DNA from: Dietzia lutea
GTDB lineage: Bacteria > Actinomycetota > Actinomycetes > Mycobacteriales > Mycobacteriaceae
Length of the DNA stretch: 64,000 nucleotides
Reading direction: 5' to 3'
NCBI RefSeq assembly: GCF_003096075.1
Contig: NZ_CP015449.1
Span: forward strand, 3,710,364-3,774,363
In this document: positions 41,644-51,761 of the stretch, in pieces
Position numbering within the stretch: the first letter of the stretch is position 1
Layout of the letters: every line of letters begins with the position of its first letter
Translations under genes and position numbers: made by a program
Notes under the pieces: model-generated
Databases searched by the model: none
What the model saw: the letters and a program-made list of their open reading frames with translations, nothing else
What the model was told of the DNA's origin: nothing

Positions 41644-42924
41644 TCAGCGGGCGAGCGCGCGGTCCAGCACCACCGGCTGGTGGGGGTCGCCGCCCAGATC
41701 GGGCCGACCCAGGCGTGCCGCCCGCGCACCGAGCACCACGAGGAACACCAGCGCCCAGATCAGGTAGGCGTTGCCGACGAGGCGCTCGACCGGGCTCCAG
41801 CCCAGCTCGCGGTCCTCGCTGTTCGGCACCCACCACTGGGGAGTCGCCAGGAAGATCACCACGCCGCTGGCGGCGATGCCCAGCCAGAGGCGCTCGTCGA
41901 GGTCAGCCCGTCGTCCCGCACGTTCGGCCCACACCAGCGCGAGCACGACCGCCGGCACCGCCCACACCCAGTGGTGGCCCCACGACACGGGCGAGCAGAA
42001 CAGCGCGACGTGACCCACCGCGACCGCCGCGGCGACCTCCTGGCCGGACCGCAGCAGACGCCACGCGAACCACGCGATCCCCAGCCCGATCGTCGCGGCC
42101 ACGACGAACCACACGACCGACGCGGCGGTGTCCTCGAGGCCGAGCCGGTAGACGACGCCGTTGACCGACTGGTTGGAGGTGAACGCCAGGCCGCCGATCC
42201 GCTCGGGATCGCGGATGGCGAAGCTCCAGTAGCGGGCGGAGTCGTCGGGCGCGAGCAGGTGGCCGAGGCCGGTGAACGCCAGCGCCGACACCACCGCCGT
42301 GGCCAGGCCCCGCCAGTCCCGCCGCAGGAAGAAGTACAGCAGGAACACCGCGGGCGTGAGCTTGATGGCCATCGCGAGCCCGGTGAGCGTGCCGCCCCAC
42401 CACCGCCCGCGGCCGAGGATGACGTCGACCAGCACGAGCGCCATGAGGAACACGTTGACCTGCCCGAACCCGATCGTCTCGCGGACCGGGCCGAACCACA
42501 GCGCCACCACCATGACGGCGGCCGTGAGCCACCACAGCTCCCGCGCCGGCCGCTCGCACGTGCGCGTGAGCACCAGCTGCACCACGAGCGCCAACACCGC
42601 GATGGTCGCCAGCGTGACGAGCGCGGACGCCACCGGCAGCGGGACCAGCGTGAGCAGCGAGAAGATCTGCGCGGACAACGGGGGATAGGTGAACGGCAGG
42701 TGCGCGCCCTGCGCGAGCTGCGGCAGTTCGCCGTACAGCTCGCCGCCGTCACGGAACACCTGCCCGCCGACGCGGTAGACGTCGAGGTCTATGCGGTACG
42801 GCGGGATCTGCTGCAGGCCGGGGATGCCGACGGTGTGCAGCATCGTGCCGGCGGCGGCGAGGACGACGACTACGAGGCGACCGACCGCCGAGGAGAGGTA
42901 GCGGTCGACCGCTGCGCCGGTCAC
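41644..42924 (-). CDS. GT87 (DUF2029) alpha-mannosyltransferase-like membrane protein
   Basis: A 426-residue polytopic membrane protein of the GT-C superfamily. RIDLDVYRVGGQVFRDGGELYG near residue 45 is the conserved loop with the catalytic Asp, followed by FTYPPLSAQIF and about ten helices, as in mycobacterial polyprenyl-phosphomannose-dependent alpha-1,2-mannosyltransferases that build lipomannan and lipoarabinomannan. GTG overlaps the pcnA stop (42921-42924), an unusual pairing. Confidence 0.82.
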   Translation of the reverse strand: MTGAAVDRYLSSAVGRLVVVVLAAAGTMLHTVGIPGLQQIPPYRIDLDVYRVGGQVFRDGGELYGELPQLAQGAHLPFTYPPLSAQIFSLLTLVPLPVASALVTLATIAVLALVVQLVLTRTCERPARELWWLTAAVMVVALWFGPVRETIGFGQVNVFLMALVLVDVILGRGRWWGGTLTGLAMAIKLTPAVFLLYFFLRRDWRGLATAVVSALAFTGLGHLLAPDDSARYWSFAIRDPERIGGLAFTSNQSVNGVVYRLGLEDTAASVVWFVVAATIGLGIAWFAWRLLRSGQEVAAAVAVGHVALFCSPVSWGHHWVWAVPAVVLALVWAERAGRRADLDERLWLGIAASGVVIFLATPQWWVPNSEDRELGWSPVERLVGNAYLIWALVFLVVLGARAARLGRPDLGGDPHQPVVLDRALAR

Positions 42925-44579
42925 GCCGGGTCGCCGTTCTGCCGGTCCGTGTCCGATCCCCCGGTCGGCTGGTCTCCGCCCTTCTGCGCGGCCCACCACC
43001 GGAGGAGTTCGGCCTCGGCCTCGTCCCGGTCGAGCGGGCCGCGGTCCAGGCGCAGTTCCTTGAGGAACGCCCACGCGCGGCCGACGTCGGGCCCGGGCTT
43101 GAGGCCCAGCAGAGTCATGATCTCGTTGCCGTCGAGGTCGGGGCGGACCCGGGCGAGGTCCTCCTTCTCCTCGATCTCGGCGATCCGCCTCTCCAGCGAG
43201 TCGTAGTTGGCCTGCAGCTTGGCCGCGCGGCGTCTATTGCGGGTGGTGCAGTCGGCGCGCACGAGCCGGTGCAGGCGGGGGAGCAGGTGACCTGCGTCGG
43301 AGACGTAGCGGCGCACGGCCGAGTCGGTCCACTGGCCCTCGCCGTACCCGTGGAAGCGCAGGTGCAGGAACACCAGTCCCGAGACGTCCTCGATCATCTG
43401 CTTGGGGTACTTCAGGGCCCGCATGCGCTTGCGGACCATTTTGGCGCCCACCACCTCGTGGTGGTGGAACGTCACGCCGCCGCCGGGCTTGGGCGCGCGG
43501 GTGGCCGGCTTGCCGATGTCGTGCAGCAGCGCCGCCCAGCGCAGGACGAGGTCGGGACCCTCCGGCTCGAGGTCGATGGCCTGCTTGAGCACGGTCAGCG
43601 AATGCCAGTAGACGTCCTTGTGCTGCATGTGCTCGTCTCGCTCGAGCTTCATGCCGGGCACCTCGGGCAGCACGTGGTCGGCCAGGCCGGTCTCGCACAG
43701 CATGTTGATACCGTCGATCGGGTAGTCGCCGAGGATGGTCTTGTCGAGCTCGGCCCGCACGCGCTCCGCGGTGATGCGGTCGATCTCCGCGGTCATCTCC
43801 GTCATCGCCCGAAACACGCGCGGCGCGAGGGTGAAGCCCAGCTGGGAGACGAACCGGCACGCCCGCAGCATGCGCAGCGGGTCGTCGGCGAAGGACTGCT
43901 CGGGCGCGGCCGGGGTGTCGAGCACGCCGGCCAGCAGCGCGTCCATCCCGTTCAGCGGGTCGACGAACTCGTGCCGGCCGTCCGAGTGCAGACGCACCGC
44001 CATGGCGTTGACGGTGAAGTCGCGCCGCACCAGGTCGCCGGACAGCGTGTCCCCGTAGACGACCTCGGGGTTGCGGGTCACCCCGTCGTAGGAGTCCGCG
44101 CGGAAGGTCGTGATCTCGATCTGCTGCTCGATCCCGTCGCCGTCCCGCTTGACGGCGGACAGGGTGCCGAACTCGATCCCCGTGTCCCACACCGCGTCCG
44201 CATAACGGTCGAGGATCCCCCGGACCGCCTCCGGGCGGGCGTCGGTCGTGAAGTCCAGGTCCGTCCCAAGACGCCCGAGCACGGCGTCGCGGACGCTGCC
44301 GCCCACGAGGTACAGCTCGTGCCCGGCCTCACCGAACGCGGCGGCCAGCGGGGACAGCACGTCGGCGAGCTGGTTGAGGGTGGTCTGGGCGCCTGCCAGC
44401 AGCCTGACCCTGCGGGCCTCGACCTCCGCGGGATCGGGCCTGGCGCCCGGGCCGTCCTGCAGACCCGAGAACACCGCGGCATCGTGTCGGTCGGAGGCGG
44501 CACGATCGCCGGCGGTGCTGCGATCGGAGGTCGGTCTGCGGGCTGTCACGGCGCTGACTTTACCGAGTGGGCCCGACAT
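42921..44579 (-). CDS. pcnA: CCA tRNA nucleotidyltransferase
   Basis: A 552-residue enzyme that adds or repairs the 3' CCA of tRNA. The nucleotidyltransferase core shows LYLVGGSVRDAVLGRLGTDLDFTTDA (residues ~90-115), RRDFTVNAMAV and DDPLRMLRACRF. An HD domain follows with LLHDIGKPATR. Syntenic with M. tuberculosis pcnA (Rv3907c), and like it divergent from the NUDIX/DUF6049/murJ block. The N-terminal ~65 residues are a disordered extension. A GT87 gene is coupled downstream. Confidence 0.93.
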   Translation of the reverse strand: MSGPLGKVSAVTARRPTSDRSTAGDRAASDRHDAAVFSGLQDGPGARPDPAEVEARRVRLLAGAQTTLNQLADVLSPLAAAFGEAGHELYLVGGSVRDAVLGRLGTDLDFTTDARPEAVRGILDRYADAVWDTGIEFGTLSAVKRDGDGIEQQIEITTFRADSYDGVTRNPEVVYGDTLSGDLVRRDFTVNAMAVRLHSDGRHEFVDPLNGMDALLAGVLDTPAAPEQSFADDPLRMLRACRFVSQLGFTLAPRVFRAMTEMTAEIDRITAERVRAELDKTILGDYPIDGINMLCETGLADHVLPEVPGMKLERDEHMQHKDVYWHSLTVLKQAIDLEPEGPDLVLRWAALLHDIGKPATRAPKPGGGVTFHHHEVVGAKMVRKRMRALKYPKQMIEDVSGLVFLHLRFHGYGEGQWTDSAVRRYVSDAGHLLPRLHRLVRADCTTRNRRRAAKLQANYDSLERRIAEIEEKEDLARVRPDLDGNEIMTLLGLKPGPDVGRAWAFLKELRLDRGPLDRDEAEAELLRWWAAQKGGDQPTGGSDTDRQNGDPA

Positions 44580-44669
44580 CCCCCTGACGGGCGGAGAAGC
44601 GGCGCGACCGCCCCGGAATGTGCTGCGACGCCGCCGCCCGCCGTCCGTCCACTCGACCCGCCGCGGGTC

Positions 44670-45002
44670 TCAGTCGTCCGCCACGACCGCCTTGGACCAC
44701 AGCGGCTCGACCGCCTCGACCTCCGGCGGCCCGCTCAGCAGGTCCCCCGACTCCTCGAGATACCGCAGGTAGGCCGGGTTGCCGAGGAACTCCTGCGCGG
44801 CGGCCGCGTCCCGGTAGTGCTGGAACACCACCATCACGTCCGGGTCGACGTACGAGGCGCACAGGACGTAGGCGCGGTGCCCGTCGTTGGCCTGCACCGC
44901 CTCGGGCATGTGCCGGCGCCACACCTCGATCAGCTCCTCGCGACGCCCCGGCTTGGCCCGGTGTCGCAGGACCAGGGCGTGCGCGGGCGGGCCAGAGCTC
45001 AT
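44670..45002 (-). CDS. antibiotic biosynthesis monooxygenase-like (ABM) small protein
   Basis: A 110-residue ferredoxin-like fold: HALVLRHRAKPGRREELIEVWRRHMPEAV, VLCASYVDPDVMVVFQHYRDAAAAQEFLGNPAYLRYLEES fits dimeric alpha-beta barrel proteins (ABM/quinol monooxygenase-like, no cofactor). The substrate is unknown. ATG 45002 (MSSGPPAHALV) is the start closest to the domain. Confidence 0.6.
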   Translation of the reverse strand: MSSGPPAHALVLRHRAKPGRREELIEVWRRHMPEAVQANDGHRAYVLCASYVDPDVMVVFQHYRDAAAAQEFLGNPAYLRYLEESGDLLSGPPEVEAVEPLWSKAVVADD

Positions 45003-45093
45003 ACAGCGGACTCTAGCCGCGTCCATGCCGCCGGTCCCGCCGCACGTGACGCCCGCCCAGACACCCTGTGTTCCGTGACAGGAGTGACTTAAA

Positions 45094-45773
45094 GTGACGG
45101 GCGCGTCTCGTCGTCGTCACCCTCTGAGCGGTCACCGCCGCCCACGCGTCGCAGTCGCGCCGGCCGTCGCCGTCGCCCTCGCCGCGGCGCCCGTCCCGAG
45201 CGGCGGCACCGCTCCTCTCGCGGGCGCGCAGCCGCCCGGCCTTCCGGCCGCCGGCGTCCAGTCCTCCGGCGGCGTCGACACCTCCACCGCCCTGGGCTTC
45301 ACCACCGCCCCGCCCCGCCGCCCGCCGACCACGTCCCCTACGCGGCCGCCGCGTCCCTGTCCGGGTGCCCCGGGGTCTCCACGCCGCTCGGCCGCGCCGC
45401 CATGACGGCGATGGTCGCCCGCGGCGGCGGCAACGTCCACAACGCCTGGGGCGCCCCCGGCGACCCGGCGTGGCTGGCCAACGACCCGTCGCACGACGTC
45501 GAGCGACTCCGCGACACCGCCCTGTACCTGGCCTCCGCGCCGGGCAACCCCGGCCCCGACGACGCCGCGGAGCCCGGCTCGGCGACCCTCGCGATCGGCG
45601 CCCCCACCGAGCTCGCCGCGGACCTGGGGACCCGCCACATGGCCGCCGCGCTGCGGGTCGGTGGCGTGCCGTTCACCTACGACCGCTACGCCAGCGGCGC
45701 GCACACTTTCGGCCTGTTCTCCCGCGAGCTGCGCGACTCGTGGCGCGTCGTCGGACCGGCGCTCGGGGCCTGA
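45094..45773 (+). pseudogene. mycolyltransferase (antigen 85 family) remnant, internally deleted and frameshifted
   Basis: The first frame (45094-45405, GTG, AGGAG upstream) gives a signal peptide and short linker. Around 45300-45330 the coding frame changes, and the following frame reads AAAASLSGCPGVSTPLGRAAMTAMVARGG, MWGP-like NAWGAPGDPAWLANDP, and GAHTFGLFSRELRDSWRVVGPALGA to 45773. These are the C-terminal third of an Ag85/Cmt-type mycolyltransferase, including the catalytic His segment. The central region with the GLSMxG nucleophile is absent, so the product cannot be an active enzyme. Confidence 0.7.
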
Positions 45774-45830
45774 GCCCGCGCGGTCCGGCGACGGCACGCC
45801 GTGGATTCCGGTCAAGTCACCCCCGGCCGG

Positions 45831-45836
45831 TAGCAT
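45831..45836 (+). promoter_or_regulatory. -10 element for a leaderless NUDIX transcript
   Basis: TAGCAT is followed by six bases and GTG 45843, the spacing expected when transcription starts at the first base of the start codon. No ribosome site is present. Confidence 0.5.
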
Positions 45837-45842
45837 CGATGG

Positions 45843-47141
45843 GTGTCCGAAGCCGATCGTCCCGCCGACCCGCGCGCCAACGCGCCGCGGCGTCGTCGTG
45901 CGCGTCGGCCCGCCGGCCCCGGCTCGGCCGGCCGCGATTCCGCAGGTCAGCGCCCGGATCGGGGCGGCGCGAAGGGCTCCGACGGGCAGCGCTCCGGACA
46001 GGGCGACGCCCAGAAGTCAGCCGGCCAGAACCCCTCGGGCGGCGCCGGTGGCGCGTCCGGGCCGAAGGCCACCCAGGGGGGACAGTCCGGCGCGCCCGAT
46101 GACGGACAGCCCCGCCAGGGCCGGCGACGTCGTCGCGGCGGCCGCGGACGGCGCGGCGGCCGGGGACAGGGCCGCGCGGCCGAGGCCCAGAAGCAGCAGA
46201 GCGCCGACGCCACCCACACCGTGAAGTCCGGCGACGGCACCGCCGGCGCGACCTCACGCCAGGCGCCCCGCCACCCACGCACCTCCAACCGGTCCAGATC
46301 CGGTGGGGGACAGGCGGCCTCGGCCAACACCACCCGCACGGCACCGCCCGGGAAGGCCGGCGGCAAGGGCGGGTCCAAGGCCGGCGGCAAGGCGGCCGCC
46401 AAGAACGCGCCCAAGACCGGTGCCAAGGCGGCGTCCAAACCCGGCGCCCAGGGCGGCAAGGGTGGCGCCAAGAACGCCCGCGGCGGCCGCGGGGGAGCGC
46501 GCCATCCCCGGGGTGGCCAGCGCCTCAAGACCGTGCTGGAGACCTCGGCCGGCGGGCTGGTCGTGCGCGGCCTCGAGCGCGCGGCGAGCGGGCCCCAACC
46601 CGACCTGTCCCGACTCGAGGTCGCGCTCATCGGTCGCCTCGACCGGCGGGGGCGCATGCTGTGGTCGATGCCCAAGGGGCACATCGAGCCGGGTGAGACC
46701 GTCGAGGAGACGGCCCGGCGCGAGGTGCTCGAGGAGACCGGCGTCGACGGCACGGTCCTGGCGGCGCTGGGCACCATCGACTACTGGTTCGTGGCCGAGG
46801 GCCGGCGCATCCACAAGACCGTCCACCACCACCTCATCCGCTACGACCACGGCGAGCTGTGCGACGAGGACCCCGAGATCACCGAGGTCGCGTGGGTGCC
46901 TTTCGACGACCTGCCCCGCCGCCTGGCCTACCCGGACGAGCGGCGGCTGGTCGAGGCCGCCCGCACCCTGTTGCCGCAGCTCGTCCACGCCGAGGTCGCC
47001 GGCGACAACCCGCCGCCCGCCGACGCGCAGGTGGTGGACCCGTCCCGCCGCGCCGACGGTCCGACGCCGGTCCGCCGCACCGGCGCCCGTGGTTCCGCAG
47101 CGGCGCCCCGCGACGACACCCCGGAGGAGTCAGGGCCGTGA
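45843..47141 (+). CDS. mutT4: NUDIX hydrolase with long basic disordered N-terminal region
   Basis: A 432-residue protein. Residues ~225-385 are a NUDIX domain with a full Nudix box [23 protein letters not shown]. By position it corresponds to M. tuberculosis mutT4 (Rv3908, about 248 residues). The first ~220 residues are a low-complexity Gly/Lys/Arg/Gln-rich region ([15 protein letters not shown]; later [17 protein letters not shown]) likely to bind nucleic acid. The C-terminal tail is acidic. Hydrolyses a nucleoside diphosphate-X; (d)NTP or dinucleotide substrate uncertain. GTGA overlap with the next gene. Confidence 0.82.
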   Translation: MSEADRPADPRANAPRRRRARRPAGPGSAGRDSAGQRPDRGGAKGSDGQRSGQGDAQKSAGQNPSGGAGGASGPKATQGGQSGAPDDGQPRQGRRRRRGGRGRRGGRGQGRAAEAQKQQSADATHTVKSGDGTAGATSRQAPRHPRTSNRSRSGGGQAASANTTRTAPPGKAGGKGGSKAGGKAAAKNAPKTGAKAASKPGAQGGKGGAKNARGGRGGARHPRGGQRLKTVLETSAGGLVVRGLERAASGPQPDLSRLEVALIGRLDRRGRMLWSMPKGHIEPGETVEETARREVLEETGVDGTVLAALGTIDYWFVAEGRRIHKTVHHHLIRYDHGELCDEDPEITEVAWVPFDDLPRRLAYPDERRLVEAARTLLPQLVHAEVAGDNPPPADAQVVDPSRRADGPTPVRRTGARGSAAAPRDDTPEESGP

Positions 47142-49801
47142 TCGGGCGGCCGGTTGGGCGCGTAGTCCGGGCGGTCGTCCCGACGGCGCTGTGCGCGGCA
47201 CTGGCGATCGGACCGGGCTGGGGCGTCGGGTGGGGCGCGGCCGCGGCCCGCACGATCACCCCCGAGGAGGCCTCGGCCGCCGGCTACATCCCCAACCCGG
47301 CCCCCGCACTGGCCAGGATCAGCATCGATGAGCTCACCCCGCGCGTCCTCGACGGCGCGCACGACCCTGGCGTCGCCGGGGGCGGGGGAGGGGCCGCGGT
47401 CGGCACCGAGGCCGGGGTCCCGGTCGTCACGGTGTCGGGGACCATCACCAACGTCGGCGACACCCCGCTGGAGGCGGTCGACGTGCGCCTGCAGCGCGGG
47501 CCGCGGGCCGCTGACGCCGAGTCGGTGCGCGAACCGCTGGTGTGGTCGGAACCGTCGTTCGGGGTGCGCGGCGAGTTCGTGCGCGTGGCCGAGGCCGTGC
47601 CGCCGGGCGCGTCGGTGCCGTACCGCGTCTCGATGCCCGCGCGCGCCGTGCCGGGCGATCCGGGCCCCGACCTGCAGCTCACCGAGCCCGGCGTCTACCC
47701 GCTGCTCGTCAACGTCAACGGCACACCCGCGGGCGGATCCCCCGCGCGCCTCGACGACGCCCGCACCCTGTTGCCGGTGCTCGAGGCGCCGCGTCCGGCG
47801 ACCGTGCCGGGGGTCGACGACGACGAGGTGGTCGACCCCGCGCCGGCGGACGAGCCGGGCCCGGCGCCGGTCCCGCTGACCGTGCTGTGGCCGCTGGCCT
47901 CGTCTCCGACGCGGGTCGCGGCGGTGCCCGGTGTCGAGGGACCCGATCCCGTGGTGATGCTGACCGACGATTCCCTCCTCCGCGAGCTGTCGGGGTCCGG
48001 TCGTCTCACCGGTCTGGTCCGCGCGGCCGACGAGGCGTTCGACGGTCCCGGCGGGCAGGAGCTGCGGAGTTCGACGTGTCTGGCAGTGGATCCGGCGCTG
48101 CTGGGGACCGTGTCCGAGATCGCGGGCGGCCGCACCGTGGTGATCTCCGACGACACCGGTCCCGATCGCGCGGGCGACTCCGCCGCGCGGGGCGGTAGGG
48201 CCCGCGGTGGTGGCGAGGACGACTCCGGGGCCGGCGGGACCACCACGCGCCCGGCCGATCCGGAAGCCGTGGCCGCGGACGCCACGCGCTGGTTGGACGA
48301 GCTGCGCGCCCTGGCCGACGGCGCGTGCGTGGTGAGCCTGCCGGCCGCCCAGGCGGGTCTCGAGTCCGTCGCGGCGGTGGGGTCCACGGACCTCACGCGT
48401 GCAGCGCTGGACAACGCGGGCTCCGTCGAACGGATCCTCGGGGTGGCGCCCGTCCCCGACGTTCTCGTGCCCGCCTCGGGCACTCTGGCGCCGGGCACCG
48501 CCGAGGCCCTCGCCCCGCAGGGCGGTGCCGCGGGTAGCGCCGTGGTGGCCGCGCCGTCCACCCGCACCGACACCGGACTCGTGCCGCCGCCCGGGGTCGT
48601 GGGCCTGGCCGGTACGGAGGCGGGGCGCGCGCTGACCTACTCCGCGACTATCGGCTCGGCCCTGGCCGCGACCGGCGACGTGCCCGAGAACCCGCGCTAC
48701 TCGGACCCGGCCACCCGGTACTGGCTCACGGCCGACTCGCCGGCGGCCCGTCTCCAGGACGCCCGCGCGGCTCTGCTGGCACCGGTGGTGGACGCGATCG
48801 ACGCGGCGGGCGACGGCACCGGCGCGGCCGGCGCTCCGGGCACCGCGGCCGGGGCCGTCCCCGGTGGCGCCGCCGGCCCGGGGGACACCGCGGCGGCCGC
48901 CCAGGGCGTCCTCGCCGTTCCGCCGCAGGTGTGGACCGTCGACGGGGAGTCCGCCGGCTCCCTGCTCGAGTCCCTCGGCGCCCAGCTGGCGGCCGGCCGA
49001 ATGAGGGCGCTCCCGCTCGCCGAGCGCCTCACCGGCCCCATGACCGTCCCCGACGGGAGCCTCGCCCCGGACCCGACGGGCGCGGTCGACCCCGGTGCGC
49101 CCGACCCCGCCGGGGCGGACCGTCGCATCGCCGCCGCCCTCGATGCCGTCGGCACGCTCCGCTCGTTGGTCGACACCTCCGATCCGACCTCCGCGGGCGC
49201 CCAGGACCACCTCGACCCGATGGTCACCGACGCCCTGCGGGTCCTCTCGGAGACCGGGCGGCGCGCCGGGGGCGACGGTGTGGTCCCCGGATCCGGGACC
49301 GGCGAGGCCGCGCTGGCCCGGTCCGCCGCGCGACTCGACCGGCTCGAGGAGACGGTGACCGCCTCCCTCGACCGCGTCGACCTCCTGCCGCCGGGCAGCG
49401 TCTTCACGATGGCCAGCCCCAACAGCCCGCTCCTGCTCGTGACGCGCAACGCCCTGCCGTTCCCGGTCCGCGTCGGCGTGACGGTGACCGCCCCGGAGGA
49501 CATCCGGGTCGACCCGGTGGGGGTCGTCCCGATCCCGGCGAGCGGATCGCGCACCCTGCAGGTGCCCACCCAGTCCGACGCCGAGGGCGGCACCCGGCAC
49601 GCCGTGACCTTCATGCTCACCGGACCCGACGGCCGGCCGCTGTCGGAGCCGGTGGAACTGTCCGTCCAGACCGGCGGTTACCCGGTCGCGCAGGCGTTCG
49701 CGTTGGCCGCGGCGGCGCTCGCCCTCGTCCTCGGGGGCCGGCGGTACCTGCGCTACCGTCGGGGCATCCTCGACCCCGCGGACGAAGGGCACCGACCGTG
49801 A
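47138..49801 (+). CDS. DUF6049 family envelope protein (Rv3909-like)
   Basis: An 887-residue protein between the NUDIX gene and murJ, as Rv3909 is in M. tuberculosis. It has an N-terminal export/anchor helix ([25 protein letters not shown]), a long extracytoplasmic region beginning [11 protein letters not shown], with [28 protein letters not shown] (beta-sandwich like) early and [20 protein letters not shown] late, and a C-terminal helix [15 protein letters not shown] followed by RRYLRYRRG. It probably sits outside the membrane and may help MurJ-linked cell wall synthesis. Both ends use GTGA overlaps. Confidence 0.82.
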   Translation: MIGRPVGRVVRAVVPTALCAALAIGPGWGVGWGAAAARTITPEEASAAGYIPNPAPALARISIDELTPRVLDGAHDPGVAGGGGGAAVGTEAGVPVVTVSGTITNVGDTPLEAVDVRLQRGPRAADAESVREPLVWSEPSFGVRGEFVRVAEAVPPGASVPYRVSMPARAVPGDPGPDLQLTEPGVYPLLVNVNGTPAGGSPARLDDARTLLPVLEAPRPATVPGVDDDEVVDPAPADEPGPAPVPLTVLWPLASSPTRVAAVPGVEGPDPVVMLTDDSLLRELSGSGRLTGLVRAADEAFDGPGGQELRSSTCLAVDPALLGTVSEIAGGRTVVISDDTGPDRAGDSAARGGRARGGGEDDSGAGGTTTRPADPEAVAADATRWLDELRALADGACVVSLPAAQAGLESVAAVGSTDLTRAALDNAGSVERILGVAPVPDVLVPASGTLAPGTAEALAPQGGAAGSAVVAAPSTRTDTGLVPPPGVVGLAGTEAGRALTYSATIGSALAATGDVPENPRYSDPATRYWLTADSPAARLQDARAALLAPVVDAIDAAGDGTGAAGAPGTAAGAVPGGAAGPGDTAAAAQGVLAVPPQVWTVDGESAGSLLESLGAQLAAGRMRALPLAERLTGPMTVPDGSLAPDPTGAVDPGAPDPAGADRRIAAALDAVGTLRSLVDTSDPTSAGAQDHLDPMVTDALRVLSETGRRAGGDGVVPGSGTGEAALARSAARLDRLEETVTASLDRVDLLPPGSVFTMASPNSPLLLVTRNALPFPVRVGVTVTAPEDIRVDPVGVVPIPASGSRTLQVPTQSDAEGGTRHAVTFMLTGPDGRPLSEPVELSVQTGGYPVAQAFALAAAALALVLGGRRYLRYRRGILDPADEGHRP

Positions 49802-51675
49802 ACGACGAGCAGGGGTCCACCGGACCCGAACTGCGCAGACCGGATCCCGGCCTCAGGGCCAGGCGGCGTGAGTCGGGCAGCTGCGTGCTGCCCGGCCCGG
49901 CGTCGCCTCCGCCGGTCGCCGACTCGTTCGTCCCCGACGCGATCCCGGCCCCCGCGATGACGGCCGCCTCCGTGAGTGCGGCGGCCCCGGCGACCGGCAC
50001 GTCCACGGACGGGTCCGCGGAGCCCGGCGTCGGGGGCGGGACCGGGGGCCGCACGCGCGACTCGTCCGACGCGTCCGTGATGCGGTCGACGGGCTCGATG
50101 GCGGTGGCCAACCTCGCGAGCCGCATCACCGGGTTCGTGCGGATGATCCTCATCCTCACCGTGCTGGGCCCCGCGGTCGCGTCGGCGTTCAACACCGCCA
50201 ACACGCTGCCCAACATGATCACCGAGCTCGTGCTGGGGTCGGTGCTCACGGCCATGTTCATGCCGCTGCTGGCCAAGGCGGCGCAGGAGGACGCGGACGG
50301 GGGCGTGTCGTTCATCCGCCGCCTGCTCACAGTCACCTCGGCGCTCGCGCTCGGAGCGACGGTGCTCGCCGTGGCGTGCGCGCCACTGCTCACCGAACTC
50401 AACCTCGGCGACGGCGAGGTCAACACCGACCTGGCCACCGCGTTCGCGTTCCTCCTGCTGCCGCAGATCTTCTTCTACGGCGTGTTCTCCGTGATGCTGG
50501 CGGTGCTCAACTACAACGGCGTCTTCCGACCCGGCGCGTGGGCGCCGGTGTGGAACAACGTCGTCGCGATCGCCACCCTCGCCCTGTTCGCGGTGGTGGG
50601 CAGCGGCATCGACCCGGCGGCACCGGTCAACCTGCTCAGCGGCCCGATCCTGCTGCTGGGCCTGGGCACGACGCTCGGCGTGGTCGTCCAGGCCGCCGTG
50701 CTCGTCCCCGCGCTGCGCCGCGCCGGTGTCGACCTGCGCCCGCAGTGGGGGCTGGACCCGCGGATCAAGCAGTTCGGCGGGCACGCGCTGGCCGGTGTGA
50801 CGTACGTGCTCATCTCGCAGGTCGGTCTGGTCATGACCAACCGCATCGGCGCCGCCGCCGACGAGGCCGCGATCGCCATCTACCAGACATACTGGCTCCT
50901 GCTGCAGGTCCCGTACGGAATCATCGGCGTCACGCTGCTCACGGCGATCAACCCCCGCCTCGCGGACAACGGCGTCGCCGGTCGGAACGACGCGGTCGTG
51001 CGCGACATCTCGCTGGGCACCCGACTGTCCCTGTTCGGCCTCCTGCCGATCATCGCCTTCATGACCGCGTTCGGGCCGACCATCGCCACAGGCCTGTTCC
51101 GCTACGGCAACTTCGACGCCGACAGCGCCCGGGTCCTCGGCCTCACCGTGGCCGCCGGCGCCTTCACCCTGGTGCCCTACGCGATCGTTCTGCTGCAGCA
51201 GCGCGTCTTCTACGCCCGCGAGGACTACTGGACGCCCACGGTGATGATCCTCGCGATCACCGTCGTCCGGGTCATCCTGTCGCTCCTCGTCCCCGCGGTC
51301 GCCGACGAGCGTTCGCACGTGGTGATCGGCCTGGCCCTGGCCAACGGCCTCGGGTGGGTCGTCGGCGCCGTGGCCGGGTACGTCCTGCTCCGCTCGAAGC
51401 TCGGGTCGTTGCGCGGCCGGGAGACCCTCCGGTCCGCCGCGTGGACGCTCGGCGCCTCGGTCGCCGGCGCCCTGGTCGCCCTCGCGGTGGACACGGTCCT
51501 GCCGATGGACGCGCTCACCGACGCCGTCGGCAGCATCGGCTACGTGCTCCGCGCGGGGGTCGCCGGTGTCCTCACCCTCACGGTCACCGGGCTGGTCCTG
51601 TCGAGATCCCGTCTGCCGGAACTGGACTCCATCACCCCCGTTCTCCGCGGCCTCATGGGGCGTCTGAGGCGATAG
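49798..51675 (+). CDS. murJ: MurJ lipid II flippase (MviN), without fused pseudokinase
   Basis: A 625-residue membrane protein of the MOP superfamily. ANLASRITGFVRMILILTVLGPAVASAFNTANTLPNMITELVLGSVLTAMFMPLL (residues ~100-155) is the MviN signature with the essential Arg in SRITGFVR. About 14 helices follow, with GIIGVTLLTAINPRL in the middle. It flips lipid II for peptidoglycan synthesis. The first ~95 residues are a Ser/Pro/Gly-rich cytoplasmic tail. It ends right after the last helix; the pseudokinase fused to M. tuberculosis MviN is a separate gene downstream. Confidence 0.92.
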   Translation: MNDEQGSTGPELRRPDPGLRARRRESGSCVLPGPASPPPVADSFVPDAIPAPAMTAASVSAAAPATGTSTDGSAEPGVGGGTGGRTRDSSDASVMRSTGSMAVANLASRITGFVRMILILTVLGPAVASAFNTANTLPNMITELVLGSVLTAMFMPLLAKAAQEDADGGVSFIRRLLTVTSALALGATVLAVACAPLLTELNLGDGEVNTDLATAFAFLLLPQIFFYGVFSVMLAVLNYNGVFRPGAWAPVWNNVVAIATLALFAVVGSGIDPAAPVNLLSGPILLLGLGTTLGVVVQAAVLVPALRRAGVDLRPQWGLDPRIKQFGGHALAGVTYVLISQVGLVMTNRIGAAADEAAIAIYQTYWLLLQVPYGIIGVTLLTAINPRLADNGVAGRNDAVVRDISLGTRLSLFGLLPIIAFMTAFGPTIATGLFRYGNFDADSARVLGLTVAAGAFTLVPYAIVLLQQRVFYAREDYWTPTVMILAITVVRVILSLLVPAVADERSHVVIGLALANGLGWVVGAVAGYVLLRSKLGSLRGRETLRSAAWTLGASVAGALVALAVDTVLPMDALTDAVGSIGYVLRAGVAGVLTLTVTGLVLSRSRLPELDSITPVLRGLMGRLRR

Positions 51676-51761
51676 TCGATTCCCCGGGCGGGCGGTACGT
51701 ACACTCGAGAGGTCACGAGCGGCCGACGGGAGGCCGGCGCACCAGGCGAGGAGGACAGCGG

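Noticed and set aside
46928..49792. 954-codon minus-strand frame
   Set aside because: Shadow of the DUF6049 gene; Gly/Arg/His-rich with no recognisable domain.
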